From Planctomycetota bacterium (lineage in GTDB: Bacteria; Planctomycetota; UBA1135; GCA-002686595): a stretch of 64,000 nucleotides of DNA. Where the stretch lies: NCBI GenBank assembly GCA_021413885.1, contig JAIOPM010000025.1, forward strand, positions 124,001 through 188,000, read 5' to 3'. This document shows, piece by piece, positions 35,013 through 45,466 of this stretch; within the stretch, counting starts at the first letter, position 1; the number at the start of each line of letters is the position of its first letter. The notes under the pieces were generated by a model. It did not search any database. It was not told the origin of the DNA and saw only the letters and a list, made by a program, of their open reading frames with translations. Made by a program: the position numbers and the translations under genes.

Positions 35013-37172
35013 ATGACGAGGCCGAACGAGCGAGCGGGCCGCGTCGGGCTGCGACTCGTCGCCGTCGTCGTCACGCTCGCCGTCGTCGCGTGGCTGATCG
35101 CGACGCGCGTCGGGTCGCGCGAATCGGCTGCGCCGAGCGAGTCGAACACGCGCGCGCCGACACCGAGTTCCGCGCTCGCCGCGTCGAACGACGTTCGCGA
35201 GTCGCGCAGCTCCGCGTCGACCGGCGAGCCCGCCCCGAGCGCGACGGTCGAGCAGCTCGTCCCTCTCACCGTCCACACGCGCAGCAGCATGATGCCCAAC
35301 GCGACGGCGGTTCCGTCGGTGGCGATCGAGGTCGGCGTCGGCGAGGGCTTCGATCCCGATGCGCCGATCTTGGCGAAGAGCGTGACCGACCTGAACGGCG
35401 ACGCGCACCTCACCGTTCCGTGGCGCGAGATCGACGCCGCGAGCGCGCGACCGGAGAACCGCCTGTGGATCCGCGTCGCCGAAGTCGGCTTCCAACTGCG
35501 CGTGCGAGTGCTGAAGCTCCCGTCGAGCGCCGCTCCGATCGACGCGACGGTGATCGCGTTCCCAGGCGGCACCGTCTGCGGGCGTTTGAGCGACGCCGCG
35601 GGCGCGCCGATCGGCGGACAGATCGTGCTCTTCGGCACCGCGGCCGACGGACGCCGCACGCGCGAGACGATGACCGAATTCCACGGCGGCGGTTGGTTCG
35701 CGGCGAACGTCGGGCGCGAAGGCGCGTTCGACTTCGTCGCCGAGTCCGACGATCCGATTCGCGGCGGGACTGCGTCGTTGCGCGACTTCGAAGTGCGCTT
35801 CAGCGTGCCGGCGCAGCGCGTCGACTTGCGTCTCGCCGGCGCCGGAGTGTTGCGCGGTCATGTGCTCGACTCCGCGGGTCGACCGGCGACGGGAGTTTCG
35901 CTCCTCGCCGTCGTCGCGGAACTCGACGACGCGACGGGCAGCCTCGTATTGCCCGAGCCGCGCGCGACCGAGCTCGCGCTCGAAGGCCGCGGTCGTACGT
36001 GGCGCGACACGCAGACCGCGGTCGACGGCGCGTTCGAGTTCCGCGGGCTGCGGCCCGATGCTTTCCACGTCCGCGCGCGAGTCGAAACGGGCTTCTCCGG
36101 TTACCCGATCCTCTTGACGCCAACGCCGGTTCCGAGCGAAGGCGGCGGCGAGCTCGCCCTCGTCTTCGATCGTCCGCACATCGTGGTGCGTCTCTTCGAC
36201 GCGAACGGTTCGCCGTGGACAGGCGAGGCGAAGCTCCTGACGAATCGGTACACCGATGCGCTCCCGTCGTGGCCTGCGCATCTGCAGGTCGTCGTTGGGC
36301 CGACGCGCGCGGAAGCGACGCTCGATCCGTCGCTCGCGAGCGAACTTCCCGGCCGCGTCGCCGCAGGCGGCGACTACGTCTTCGAATGCGCGGAAGGTCG
36401 TCGCTACATCGCGGGCCTGATCGGCGGCGGGCAGACGTGGCGGCCGATCGAAGTCGACGTGCCGATCGGTGCGGCGCGCGTCGACGTCGCGTTGACGGTC
36501 GAGCCCGCGCGGCCGAACGGCGTGCTCGTCGTCGACGCGCACGATGCTGCGGGTGAAGCGGTGCGCACCGGAATCGAGCTCGTCGTCGAGGACGCGAATA
36601 CGGGCCGACCGCTCGTGCGAAAGGGCCTCGCGGGTTTCGAGCTTCTCCCCTGGCGAATCGAGTTGCCGGAAGGCGAGTATCGAGTGGCGATCGAAGGCGC
36701 CGGGGTGAGCGACTCGTATCACGGCGTGTTGGAGTTGCCGCGCGCGCACGGGAGGTTCGAGACGAGCGTGCGCATCGTCGCGGGCGGCGAATCGAAGGTC
36801 GACGGCGTTCTGCCGGTCGGCGCGCGGTTGCGAGTGACGCTGCACGGACACACGACCGACGCCGATCGCAGCGCCGTGAACGAGCGCTACTCGGCGGACA
36901 TGCGCGAAGAGCTCGCGCAGCAAGTAACCGTCGCGCTGATCGCCGAAGGTCGTTGGCCGGAGTCCGTGATGTTCACGTGGGAACTCGAGGGCTCGTCCGC
37001 CGCGGGCACGCACTTGCGTTCGAGCCTCGCGCTCGAGACGACGCAACTTTCGGAAGTGGTCTCGGCCGGCCGCTTTCGCGTCGAAGCCCGCCTCCCCGGC
37101 GGCCGCAAGATCGACGCGCCGATCGTTCTCGTCGACGGCAAGACGACCGAGGCCGAGCTGACGTTCGAGTAG
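35013..37172 (+). CDS. Membrane-anchored carboxypeptidase-regulatory-like repeat protein
   Basis: A 719-residue protein with a basic start, one N-terminal helix (about 12-31) and a Ser/Thr/Ala-rich linker, then beta-rich modules such as GGTVCGRLSDAAGAPIGGQIVLF and GAGVLRGHVLDSAGRPATGVSLL. GAFEFRGLRPDAFHVRARVE closes one unit. This is the same general design as the protein at 5900-7810, so two such proteins occur in the window. GAGGAG lies eight bases before ATG 35013. It follows the GT39-like gene directly, which raises the possibility that the transferase acts on exported proteins of this sort, but this is inference. Confidence 0.7.
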   Translation: MTRPNERAGRVGLRLVAVVVTLAVVAWLIATRVGSRESAAPSESNTRAPTPSSALAASNDVRESRSSASTGEPAPSATVEQLVPLTVHTRSSMMPNATAVPSVAIEVGVGEGFDPDAPILAKSVTDLNGDAHLTVPWREIDAASARPENRLWIRVAEVGFQLRVRVLKLPSSAAPIDATVIAFPGGTVCGRLSDAAGAPIGGQIVLFGTAADGRRTRETMTEFHGGGWFAANVGREGAFDFVAESDDPIRGGTASLRDFEVRFSVPAQRVDLRLAGAGVLRGHVLDSAGRPATGVSLLAVVAELDDATGSLVLPEPRATELALEGRGRTWRDTQTAVDGAFEFRGLRPDAFHVRARVETGFSGYPILLTPTPVPSEGGGELALVFDRPHIVVRLFDANGSPWTGEAKLLTNRYTDALPSWPAHLQVVVGPTRAEATLDPSLASELPGRVAAGGDYVFECAEGRRYIAGLIGGGQTWRPIEVDVPIGAARVDVALTVEPARPNGVLVVDAHDAAGEAVRTGIELVVEDANTGRPLVRKGLAGFELLPWRIELPEGEYRVAIEGAGVSDSYHGVLELPRAHGRFETSVRIVAGGESKVDGVLPVGARLRVTLHGHTTDADRSAVNERYSADMREELAQQVTVALIAEGRWPESVMFTWELEGSSAAGTHLRSSLALETTQLSEVVSAGRFRVEARLPGGRKIDAPIVLVDGKTTEAELTFE

Positions 37173-37267
37173 CGCTCGACGCTCCGATGGCCGCGTGGAT
37201 TCGCTCGTCCGCCGAGAATTCGTCCGCCCGTTCCCGCCGGTCGCATCGCGCCGCAGAATGCAGAGCC

Positions 37268-37606
37268 ATGGAAGCTCGCGTTCTCGCCGACAGTCCGCGT
37301 GTCTGGCGCATCGCGTGGTTCGCGCCGTTCGTGTCGAGCCTCGTGTGGTGCGCGCTGCTGCGCCCGGAGTTCCGTTCGCTCGCCGCGCCGCTGCTCGGCC
37401 CGTGGGCCGGGCGTCTCTACGGTCACGACGATTGCACGATGGCCGCCAAGCTGCCGGGTTGGAGCCTCGCGACCGTGTTGGGCGGAGTCGTGCTGCTCGT
37501 CGTCTACGCGCGCCTTCGCCCGAGCCTCGCGCACCCCACCCTCGTCGTGTGGACGTTCGCATGGTCGGCGCTGGCGACGATGTCGGTGATCAACACGAGG
37601 AGCTGA
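37268..37606 (+). CDS. Small three-helix membrane protein
   Basis: A 112-residue protein with three hydrophobic segments (about 15-32, 67-87 and 93-109) and a polar loop that contains YGHDDCTMAAKLPGW. It starts at ATG 37268; upstream in-frame sequence overlaps the previous gene and is discarded. No family is recognised. The next gene starts four bases after its stop, so the two are probably an operon. Confidence 0.55.
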   Translation: MEARVLADSPRVWRIAWFAPFVSSLVWCALLRPEFRSLAAPLLGPWAGRLYGHDDCTMAAKLPGWSLATVLGGVVLLVVYARLRPSLAHPTLVVWTFAWSALATMSVINTRS

Positions 37607-37609
37607 GCG

Positions 37610-37837
37610 ATGAAGAAGCGTCGATCACGCACCAAACCTGCCACGCACGATCGTCGGACTGCGGGTAGCGCGCCGAAGATGTTTCTCGACCCGAAGGACG
37701 TCGATCGAGCGATCGAGGCCGGCGTGCGCGAAGCCGTGCTGCGCCACAAGCGACTTGGTCAGTCGATCTACGCGCTGAAGGACGGCCGCGTCGTCGAGAT
37801 CCCCGCGAGCAAGATCCGAGTGCCTCGCGCGCGCTGA
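37610..37837 (+). CDS. Small basic hypothetical protein
   Basis: A 75-residue protein with GAGGAG nine bases before ATG 37610. After a basic start the sequence DPKDVDRAIEAGVREAV, RHKRLGQSIYALKDGRVVEIP resembles a small, widely occurring bacterial family of unknown role in which a helix precedes a beta hairpin (GQSIYALKDGRVV). No toxin or DNA-binding motif is certain. It is the last gene before the duplicated clpB end and the hipBA pair. Confidence 0.6.
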   Translation: MKKRRSRTKPATHDRRTAGSAPKMFLDPKDVDRAIEAGVREAVLRHKRLGQSIYALKDGRVVEIPASKIRVPRAR

Positions 37838-37874
37838 CTTCGGAGCGAGCGCTCCGGACATGCGCGCCGCCGGA

Positions 37875-37961
37875 CCAGTCGATCGACGCGGGCGCGCCGG
37901 CAACCCACGTCCCGCACCAGATCGCAGCGGCGAGCAGAGCGTGGGCGCGCTTCCCGATCAC
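37875..37961 (-). pseudogene. Decayed duplicate of the clpB 3' end
   Basis: Read on the minus strand this stretch aligns without gaps to codons near the end of clpB (39740-39826). The translations KRAHALLAAAIWCGTW and VAGAPASIDWSGG match KRIQNLLAEAILRGTL and TAGSRASIDWRGG; 18 of 29 residues agree and the DNA agrees at about 66 of 87 positions by hand count. It has the same orientation as clpB and lies 1865 bases from it, on the other side of hipBA. It has no start or stop in register and no other part of clpB, so it is a remnant. This is what remains when an element inserts near the end of a gene and displaces the original end. Confidence 0.7.
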
Positions 37962-37977
37962 CAGTAAAGATAGCTAT

Positions 37978-38013
37978 TTAGATTGACTTTTATCGCTCAA
38001 AGATCGATCTAAT
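37978..38013 (+). promoter_or_regulatory. Promoter and possible operator of hipBA
   Basis: TTGACT (37983-37988) and TCTAAT (38008-38013) are plausible -35 and -10 boxes with a 19-base spacer. An inverted repeat TTAGAT (37978-37983) and ATCTAA (38007-38012) flanks and overlaps them, and a GATCGATC palindrome lies at 38002-38009. The promoter would place transcription near ATG 38019, giving a very short or absent leader. Autorepression by the HipB-type protein is the expected mode. The stretch is markedly AT-rich and starts where the clpB remnant ends. Confidence 0.45.
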
Positions 38014-38018
38014 CATCC

Positions 38019-38333
38019 ATGCCGAAGCGAACCCCGCCGACGTTCCCCGCTGGCGAGCGCCAACTGATCGCGCTTGGGGGGCGACTCCGTGCCGCCCGCC
38101 TCCGCCGGCGTCTGACACAGGCCGTGGTGGCGGCGCGGGTCGGCGTGTCCAAGCAGACGCTGGCCAAGCTGGAGAGCGGCGTTCCGAGCACGAGCTTGGC
38201 GACGACGCTTCGCCTCCTGCAGGTGTTGGGACTTGGGCAGGACATCGATCGACTCGCCGCAGACGACGAACTCGGAAGGAAGCTGCAGGACCTCGAGCAA
38301 CCTGATCCTCCGCGCGGCCGGTCCGTGTCATGA
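38019..38333 (+). CDS. hipB: HipB-like antitoxin (XRE family DNA-binding protein)
   Basis: A 104-residue protein with a helix-turn-helix of the XRE/Cro-C1 type (about 20-75: RLRAARLRRRLTQAVVAARVGVSKQTLAKLESG). In hipBA modules this protein represses the operon and neutralises HipA in a complex. It overlaps the next gene by four bases (ATGA), which indicates translational coupling. The C-terminus is charged (EQPDPPRGR), as expected of an unstructured tail. Gene symbol by position and family rather than direct comparison. Confidence 0.85.
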   Translation: MPKRTPPTFPAGERQLIALGGRLRAARLRRRLTQAVVAARVGVSKQTLAKLESGVPSTSLATTLRLLQVLGLGQDIDRLAADDELGRKLQDLEQPDPPRGRSVS

Positions 38334-39586
38334 GCGACACGCTCGAGGTTTGGCTGGACGACCCGGAGCTCAGCCCGGAGCCGCGGCTCGTCGGCACGCT
38401 CGCGCGCTCGCAGTCGCGAAGTCACGAGGCCGTTCGCTTTCGTTATTCCGCGGAGTGGCTAGCGGACCGGCGCTGCGCGTTCGCGATCGACCCGGCGTTG
38501 CCGCTGACCCCCGGCGATTTTCATCCGAGCGCCGGTCGCGCGCTGCACGGCGTATTTCGCGACTCCGCTCCCGACCGGTGGGGCCGCGTGCTCATGGAGC
38601 GCCGTGAAGCCGACGAGGCAAGGCGCGCGGCCCGCCGGCCGCGAAGGCTGAGCGACTGGGACTTCCTGACTGGAGTCAGCGACGTGGCGCGGATGGGCGC
38701 ACTGCGTTTGCGGGACCCGCACGGAGAGCGCTGGGTGGACGATCGCGCTCCGAGCATTCCGCCGGCCGCGCGCCTGCGCGAACTCGAAGCTGCGGCTCTG
38801 GCGCTCGACGCCGAAGACGCCGCGGCGCAACCGGGGTACGCCGACTGGCTGCGCCTGCTCGTCGTACCGGGCAGCAGCCTCGGCGGTGCGCGACCGAAAG
38901 CGTCGTACACCGACCAGGCCGGCGCGCTCTGGCTCGCGAAGTTTCCGGCGAACGAGGATCGAAGAGACGTCGGTGCCTGGGAGTTCTTGGCGCACGAGAT
39001 TGCGCGCATTGCAGGCGTCGAGATGCCCGCGGCTCGAATCGAGCGCTTCGGCAGTCGACACCACACCTACTGTGTGAAGCGCTTCGATCGAACGGACCCG
39101 GGCCGACGCATGTACGCATCGGCGATGACGCTGCTCCAGCGCGACGACGGCGAGCCCGCGAGCTACCTCGAGATCGCCGAGGCGCTACAGCGTGAGGGCG
39201 ACGTCGCTTGGCTCGAAGCGGACCTGCACCAGCTGTATCGCCGCATCGCGTTCTCCATCCTGATCGGCAATCGAGACGACCACTTGCGCAACCACGGCTT
39301 CTTGCGCGGTGCGACCGGCTGGCGCCTCGCGCCGGCGTTCGATGTCAACCCGAACCCCGACAAGACCGAGCACGCGCTCGCCATCGACGAGCTCGACCCG
39401 CGCCCCGACCTCGCCACACTCCGCAGTACGGCGCCGTTCTATCGTCTCGATGAAAGCGCTGCCGCCGAGATCGAGACCGAGGTTCGGAACGCAGTGCGGA
39501 CTTGGCGCCAAGTCGCGGCGAGCATTGGTCTCGTGACGAGCGAAGTCGATGCCTTGGCCGCTGTACTCGAGCCCGGCGCGCATTAG
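38330..39586 (+). CDS. hipA: HipA-like serine/threonine kinase toxin
   Basis: A 418-residue protein close to the family's usual length. It has the N-terminal HipA domain (GVFRDSAPDRWGRVLMERRE), a glycine-rich GSSLGGARPK loop from Gly181 with Ser182/Ser183 at the site that is autophosphorylated in relatives, the kinase segment NRDDHLRNHG (Asp316 or Asp317) and AFDVNP (Asp338), which correspond to the catalytic and metal-binding aspartates. HipA of E. coli phosphorylates glutamyl-tRNA synthetase and causes dormancy; other members hit other targets. All key residues appear intact, so the toxin is likely active. It lies between the duplicated clpB end and clpB itself, facing clpB. Confidence 0.92.
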   Translation: MSDTLEVWLDDPELSPEPRLVGTLARSQSRSHEAVRFRYSAEWLADRRCAFAIDPALPLTPGDFHPSAGRALHGVFRDSAPDRWGRVLMERREADEARRAARRPRRLSDWDFLTGVSDVARMGALRLRDPHGERWVDDRAPSIPPAARLRELEAAALALDAEDAAAQPGYADWLRLLVVPGSSLGGARPKASYTDQAGALWLAKFPANEDRRDVGAWEFLAHEIARIAGVEMPAARIERFGSRHHTYCVKRFDRTDPGRRMYASAMTLLQRDDGEPASYLEIAEALQREGDVAWLEADLHQLYRRIAFSILIGNRDDHLRNHGFLRGATGWRLAPAFDVNPNPDKTEHALAIDELDPRPDLATLRSTAPFYRLDESAAAEIETEVRNAVRTWRQVAASIGLVTSEVDALAAVLEPGAH

Positions 39587-39667
39587 CGGAGCACGAGTTC
39601 GTCGCAGGCAACGGCCGCTTGCTCACGGCAAGTGAAGACAGTGGCTCATCGCGGGCCGGGTCTCGAC

Positions 39668-42226
<2,559 letters not shown>

Positions 42227-42494
42227 GGTTCGGCTCCTTTCGAGTCGCGCTGCGAAGGCAATGGCCATGCCGTTCGGCGCGCGCGGGGCGAGTCGAGCCG
42301 TGGGGGCGTGGGGCGACTCCGAGCCCAGTTTTCGGTATCGCCAGAGCCGTTTTTCATGTCAGATCGGCAGAGGCCCCTGCCTGACTGGCCGCTGGTCCGG
42401 AGCGCGAACTCGAAGCGCTCGCGCGCGCTCGCCGACAGAGCTTTGACCACGCGCTCGCGGTCGCCGACGCGCGTCGTCGCACTAGCAGACCTCC

Positions 42495-43382
42495 ATGCGC
42501 GAGAGCCCGAACCCGCCTCCGCTCGAGCCGTCGCTCGGCACCAAGCACTTCGGCCTCCACGCGCGCACGTCGGCGGTGACGGTCGGTTGGTATCGCTGCG
42601 CGCACACGCACTTCCTGCGCGGAGCGGAGGAACTCGCGCCGGCATACACGCTCAACTTTCCGCGGCGCGGCGTGTACGTGAAGCACCTCGAAGGGCGCTC
42701 GCTGCTCGTCGACCCGAGTTCGATCGTCTTCTTCAACCGCGGCGAGTGTTGGTGCACCAGCCATCCGTACGGAGTGGGGGACGCGGGCACGTTCGTCGCG
42801 TTGCGGCACGACGTCGTGCTCGCGATCGCGCGCGAACTCGAGCCGAAGGTCGATGAGAGGCCCGAGCACGTCTTCGCCAGTTCGCACACGACGTCGACGC
42901 CGGAGCTCGAGCTCGCGGCGGTCGAGTTGGCGGCGCGTGCGAAGACGTTCGAGCCTATCGAGCTCGAGGAGCGCGCGCTCGGCCTCGTCGCCGCGTCGAT
43001 GCGGCGCGCGGCCGGCGACGTCGGCGGACGTGAACTCGTCGCGAAGGCGCATCGCAGACTCGCCGAGGAAGCTCGCGCGGCACTCGTGCGACGAGCAAGA
43101 GAACCGCTGAGCCTCGACGATCTCGCGCTCCCGCTCGGCGTGTCGATCTTCCACCTCTGCCGCGTCTTCCGTTCGCGCTTCGGCACCACCATGCACGCGG
43201 AGCTCGTGCGCCAACGCCTCGCGCTCGCGCTCGACGAATTAGCCGACGCTTCGACCGAAGTCGGCGAGCTCGCGCATTCGCTCGGCTTCTCGAGCCACAG
43301 TCACTTCACCCGCGCATTCCGCCGGCGCTTCGGCTGCACGCCGTCGGAGTGGCGCGCGCGTCTGCGGTCGCGCGAAAACTGA
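42495..43382 (+). CDS. AraC family transcription regulator
   Basis: A 295-residue protein. The last 100 residues form the double helix-turn-helix of AraC/XylS regulators: LSLDDLALPLGVSIFHLCRVFRSRFG and then VGELAHSLGFSSHSHFTRAFRRRFGCTPSEWR. The first 150 residues form a cupin-like sensing domain with SIVFFNRGECWCTSHPYGVGD, a pattern shared with a subgroup of these regulators. The effector is unknown. It is divergent from clpB across 268 bases in which I see only a small GGCAG/CTGCC hairpin (42366-42381) and a weak promoter-like pair. The secreted protein that follows may or may not be its target. Confidence 0.87.
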   Translation: MRESPNPPPLEPSLGTKHFGLHARTSAVTVGWYRCAHTHFLRGAEELAPAYTLNFPRRGVYVKHLEGRSLLVDPSSIVFFNRGECWCTSHPYGVGDAGTFVALRHDVVLAIARELEPKVDERPEHVFASSHTTSTPELELAAVELAARAKTFEPIELEERALGLVAASMRRAAGDVGGRELVAKAHRRLAEEARAALVRRAREPLSLDDLALPLGVSIFHLCRVFRSRFGTTMHAELVRQRLALALDELADASTEVGELAHSLGFSSHSHFTRAFRRRFGCTPSEWRARLRSREN

Positions 43383-43445
43383 AAGCCCGCGCGTGGAGCA
43401 AGTTCGTGACAGCACGAACGGCTCCGTTCGGTCAACGTGAGGCTC

Positions 43446-44759
43446 ATGCTCGTCCAACTTCTCGTCGTGCTCGTGCCCGCCTTCGCCGGCGACCAACTCT
43501 TGGTCTCCGCGTACAACTCCGACGACGTCGCGCGTTACGACGCCGCGAACGGCGCGTCGATCGACGCGTTCGCCGCGGCGGGCCAGGACGGTCTCCTCGG
43601 CTTCGCGACCGGGCCCGACGGCGCGGTCTACGTCTGCAGCGAGTTGACCGACACGGTCGAGCGCTTCGACGCCGCGACCGGCGCGCACCTCGGCGCGTTC
43701 ATCGTCGACGATCCGGCGACGCCGCAGGACGAAACCGGCGGCCTCGACGATCCGAGCGGCGTCGTGTTCGGCGCGGACGATCGCATGTTCGTCGCGAGCT
43801 TCGCCCTCGACGCGATCTTCGAATACGACGGTCGCACCGGCGCGTTCGTGCGCATCCTCGTCGCGAGCGGCGCCAACAATCTCAACGGCCCGGACGCGGG
43901 GATGACGATCGGGCCCGACGGCAACCTCTACGTGCCGAGCTACTTCTCGAACCAGGTCAAGCGCTTCTCGCTGGTCGACGGTTCGTTCCTCGGCAACTTC
44001 GCTACGCCCGTGGGCAGCGGGCTCTCGCGGCCGCGCACGATCCTCTTCGGGCCGAATCATTGGGCGTACGTCGCGAGCGAAGCGAACGATCGCGTGCTCG
44101 TCTTCGACGCGACGACCGGCGCGTTCGTCAAGGCGCTCGTCATCAACGATCCGCTGACGCCGCAGAACGAAACCGGCGGCCTCGACGCGCCGACCGGACT
44201 CGCGCTCGGGCCCGACGGTCGGCTCTACGTCGCGAGCGGCAACACCGACAGCGTCCTGCGCTACGACGCGACCACCGGCGCGTTCGTCGACGTCTTCATC
44301 GCGCCGGGCTCGGGCGGCATCGACTTCCCGACGTTCCTCGCGTTCCGGCCCGACACGCAGGTCTACGGCCCGCTCGCCCCGAACTCGTTCGGCGCGGGCG
44401 CGACGTTGGTCGGGCGCGGGTCGTCGAGCGTCGCGCTCGCCGACCTGACGCTCGAACTCCACGGCGCGCCGCCGGGCGAGCTCGCGCTCTTCTTCTACGG
44501 CACCGCGCCGACGCAGCTCCCGTTTGGCGACGGCTTCCTGTTGGTCGCGCGCGCTCCGTCGCGGCGTCTCGCGGTGACGACGATCGACGTCCACGGCCGC
44601 AGCTCTCACCACGTCGACTTCGCGGCGGCGGCGAGCTCGTCCTTGCCGTTCACGCCCGGCGTCGTGAACTACTTCCAGACGTGGGTGCGCGATCCGAACG
44701 GACCGCACGGCCACGGCTTCAACCTGTCGACCGGACTCGAGATCGCGTTCGCGCCGTAG
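43446..44759 (+). CDS. Secreted beta-propeller (NHL/SMP-30-like) protein with C-terminal module
   Basis: A 437-residue protein with a signal peptide (MLVQLLVVLVPAFA). ATG 43446 is taken over a GTG nine bases upstream because no ribosome site favours either. Residues 20-300 form repeated blades with GPDGAVYVCSELTDTVERFDA, DPSGVVFGADDRMFVASFA and GPDGRLYVASGNTDSVLRYDA. The C-terminal 110 residues (FGAGATLVGRGSSSV to GHGFNLSTGLEI) resemble the end of the protein at 22232-23305. Probably exported and binding something on the outside; no catalytic residues are recognised. The small membrane protein converges on its end. Confidence 0.75.
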   Translation: MLVQLLVVLVPAFAGDQLLVSAYNSDDVARYDAANGASIDAFAAAGQDGLLGFATGPDGAVYVCSELTDTVERFDAATGAHLGAFIVDDPATPQDETGGLDDPSGVVFGADDRMFVASFALDAIFEYDGRTGAFVRILVASGANNLNGPDAGMTIGPDGNLYVPSYFSNQVKRFSLVDGSFLGNFATPVGSGLSRPRTILFGPNHWAYVASEANDRVLVFDATTGAFVKALVINDPLTPQNETGGLDAPTGLALGPDGRLYVASGNTDSVLRYDATTGAFVDVFIAPGSGGIDFPTFLAFRPDTQVYGPLAPNSFGAGATLVGRGSSSVALADLTLELHGAPPGELALFFYGTAPTQLPFGDGFLLVARAPSRRLAVTTIDVHGRSSHHVDFAAAASSSLPFTPGVVNYFQTWVRDPNGPHGHGFNLSTGLEIAFAP

Positions 44760-44763
44760 TCGC

Positions 44764-45033
44764 TCAGATCACTCCGCCGCCGCAGCAGCAGCGCGCGACC
44801 GAGATCGAGAGCAGCACGAGCCCTCCGACCAACGCCATCAAGTGGACGTTGGTCGCGCGCGCGAGCCGCGTTCCCGGATCGCGATCGAGCACCAGGCCGA
44901 CGAATCCGACGATCGCCGTCGCGAGGCAGAGCGGCGCCGCGAGCCAGTTCAAACAACCGAGGCAGCACGGGAATCCGAGCACGGTCAAGATCGCCGAACA
45001 GACGAACAGCACCAACGAAACGGTCGAGAGCAT
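44764..45033 (-). CDS. Small Cys-rich membrane protein
   Basis: An 89-residue protein with hydrophobic segments at about 5-22, 25-48 and 62-80. Clusters GFPCCLGC and RCCCGGG could bind a metal or anchor lipids, but nothing shows which. A strong AAAGGAG lies inside the end of the preceding gene, six bases before ATG 45033, so the two are clearly an operon. The start follows one base after the DUF2752 stop. No family recognised. Confidence 0.7.
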   Translation of the reverse strand: MLSTVSLVLFVCSAILTVLGFPCCLGCLNWLAAPLCLATAIVGFVGLVLDRDPGTRLARATNVHLMALVGGLVLLSISVARCCCGGGVI

Positions 45034-45034
45034 C

Positions 45035-45361
45035 TCAGCTCCTTTCGCGCGCCGACGCGGCGATCCACGGGCCGCCGACGGCGACGGCCCACACCAACGG
45101 GTAGAGCAACAGGACCAACGGATTGAGGCGCACGGCTTCGTCGAAGCGCAGGTGGCTCGCCGCGCAGAACGCCCGCGACATGCCGCACAACACGCAACCC
45201 GGACAAACCGGCGGCCGCAGGTCGAAGTGCGCGAGCGGCCCGCCGCCGACGATTTCTTCCGGCGTGTAGGCGAGGCTGGTCGCGAGCACGACGACGGCGC
45301 CGATCGCCAGGATCGCCAAGGTGATGCGCAGCACGGCGCGGTTGCGGGCTCGGGTGTCCAC
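45035..45361 (-). CDS. DUF2752 membrane protein
   Basis: A 108-residue membrane protein. The family motif PPVCPGCVLCGMSRAFCAASHLRFDEAVRLNPLV is split by two helices (about 15-35 and 75-95). DUF2752 proteins have an unknown function and are frequent in Planctomycetota and Bacteroidota. The start is not certain; GTG 45361 is the best in-frame choice and no ribosome site is visible. It is followed at once by the 89-residue Cys-rich gene and is divergent from the GT39-like gene. Confidence 0.8.
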   Translation of the reverse strand: MDTRARNRAVLRITLAILAIGAVVVLATSLAYTPEEIVGGGPLAHFDLRPPVCPGCVLCGMSRAFCAASHLRFDEAVRLNPLVLLLYPLVWAVAVGGPWIAASARERS

Positions 45362-45466
45362 GAGGAAGCGTGGGTCTACGCGAGGAGCTCGTCGACATTC
45401 CCGGGCGTGGAGCGTCGGCGCTTGCCAACGGCTCGTTTCGCCGTGAAGCTGACGACGGCGACGCAC

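Noticed and set aside
37610..37837. Third member of the hipBA module
   Set aside because: The 75-residue gene belongs to the upstream membrane protein by spacing and lies outside the duplicated clpB ends.
42227..42494. CIRCE-type heat-shock repeat upstream of clpB
   Set aside because: No TTAGCACTC-like inverted repeat is present; only a short GGCAG/CTGCC hairpin and weak promoter-like boxes are seen.
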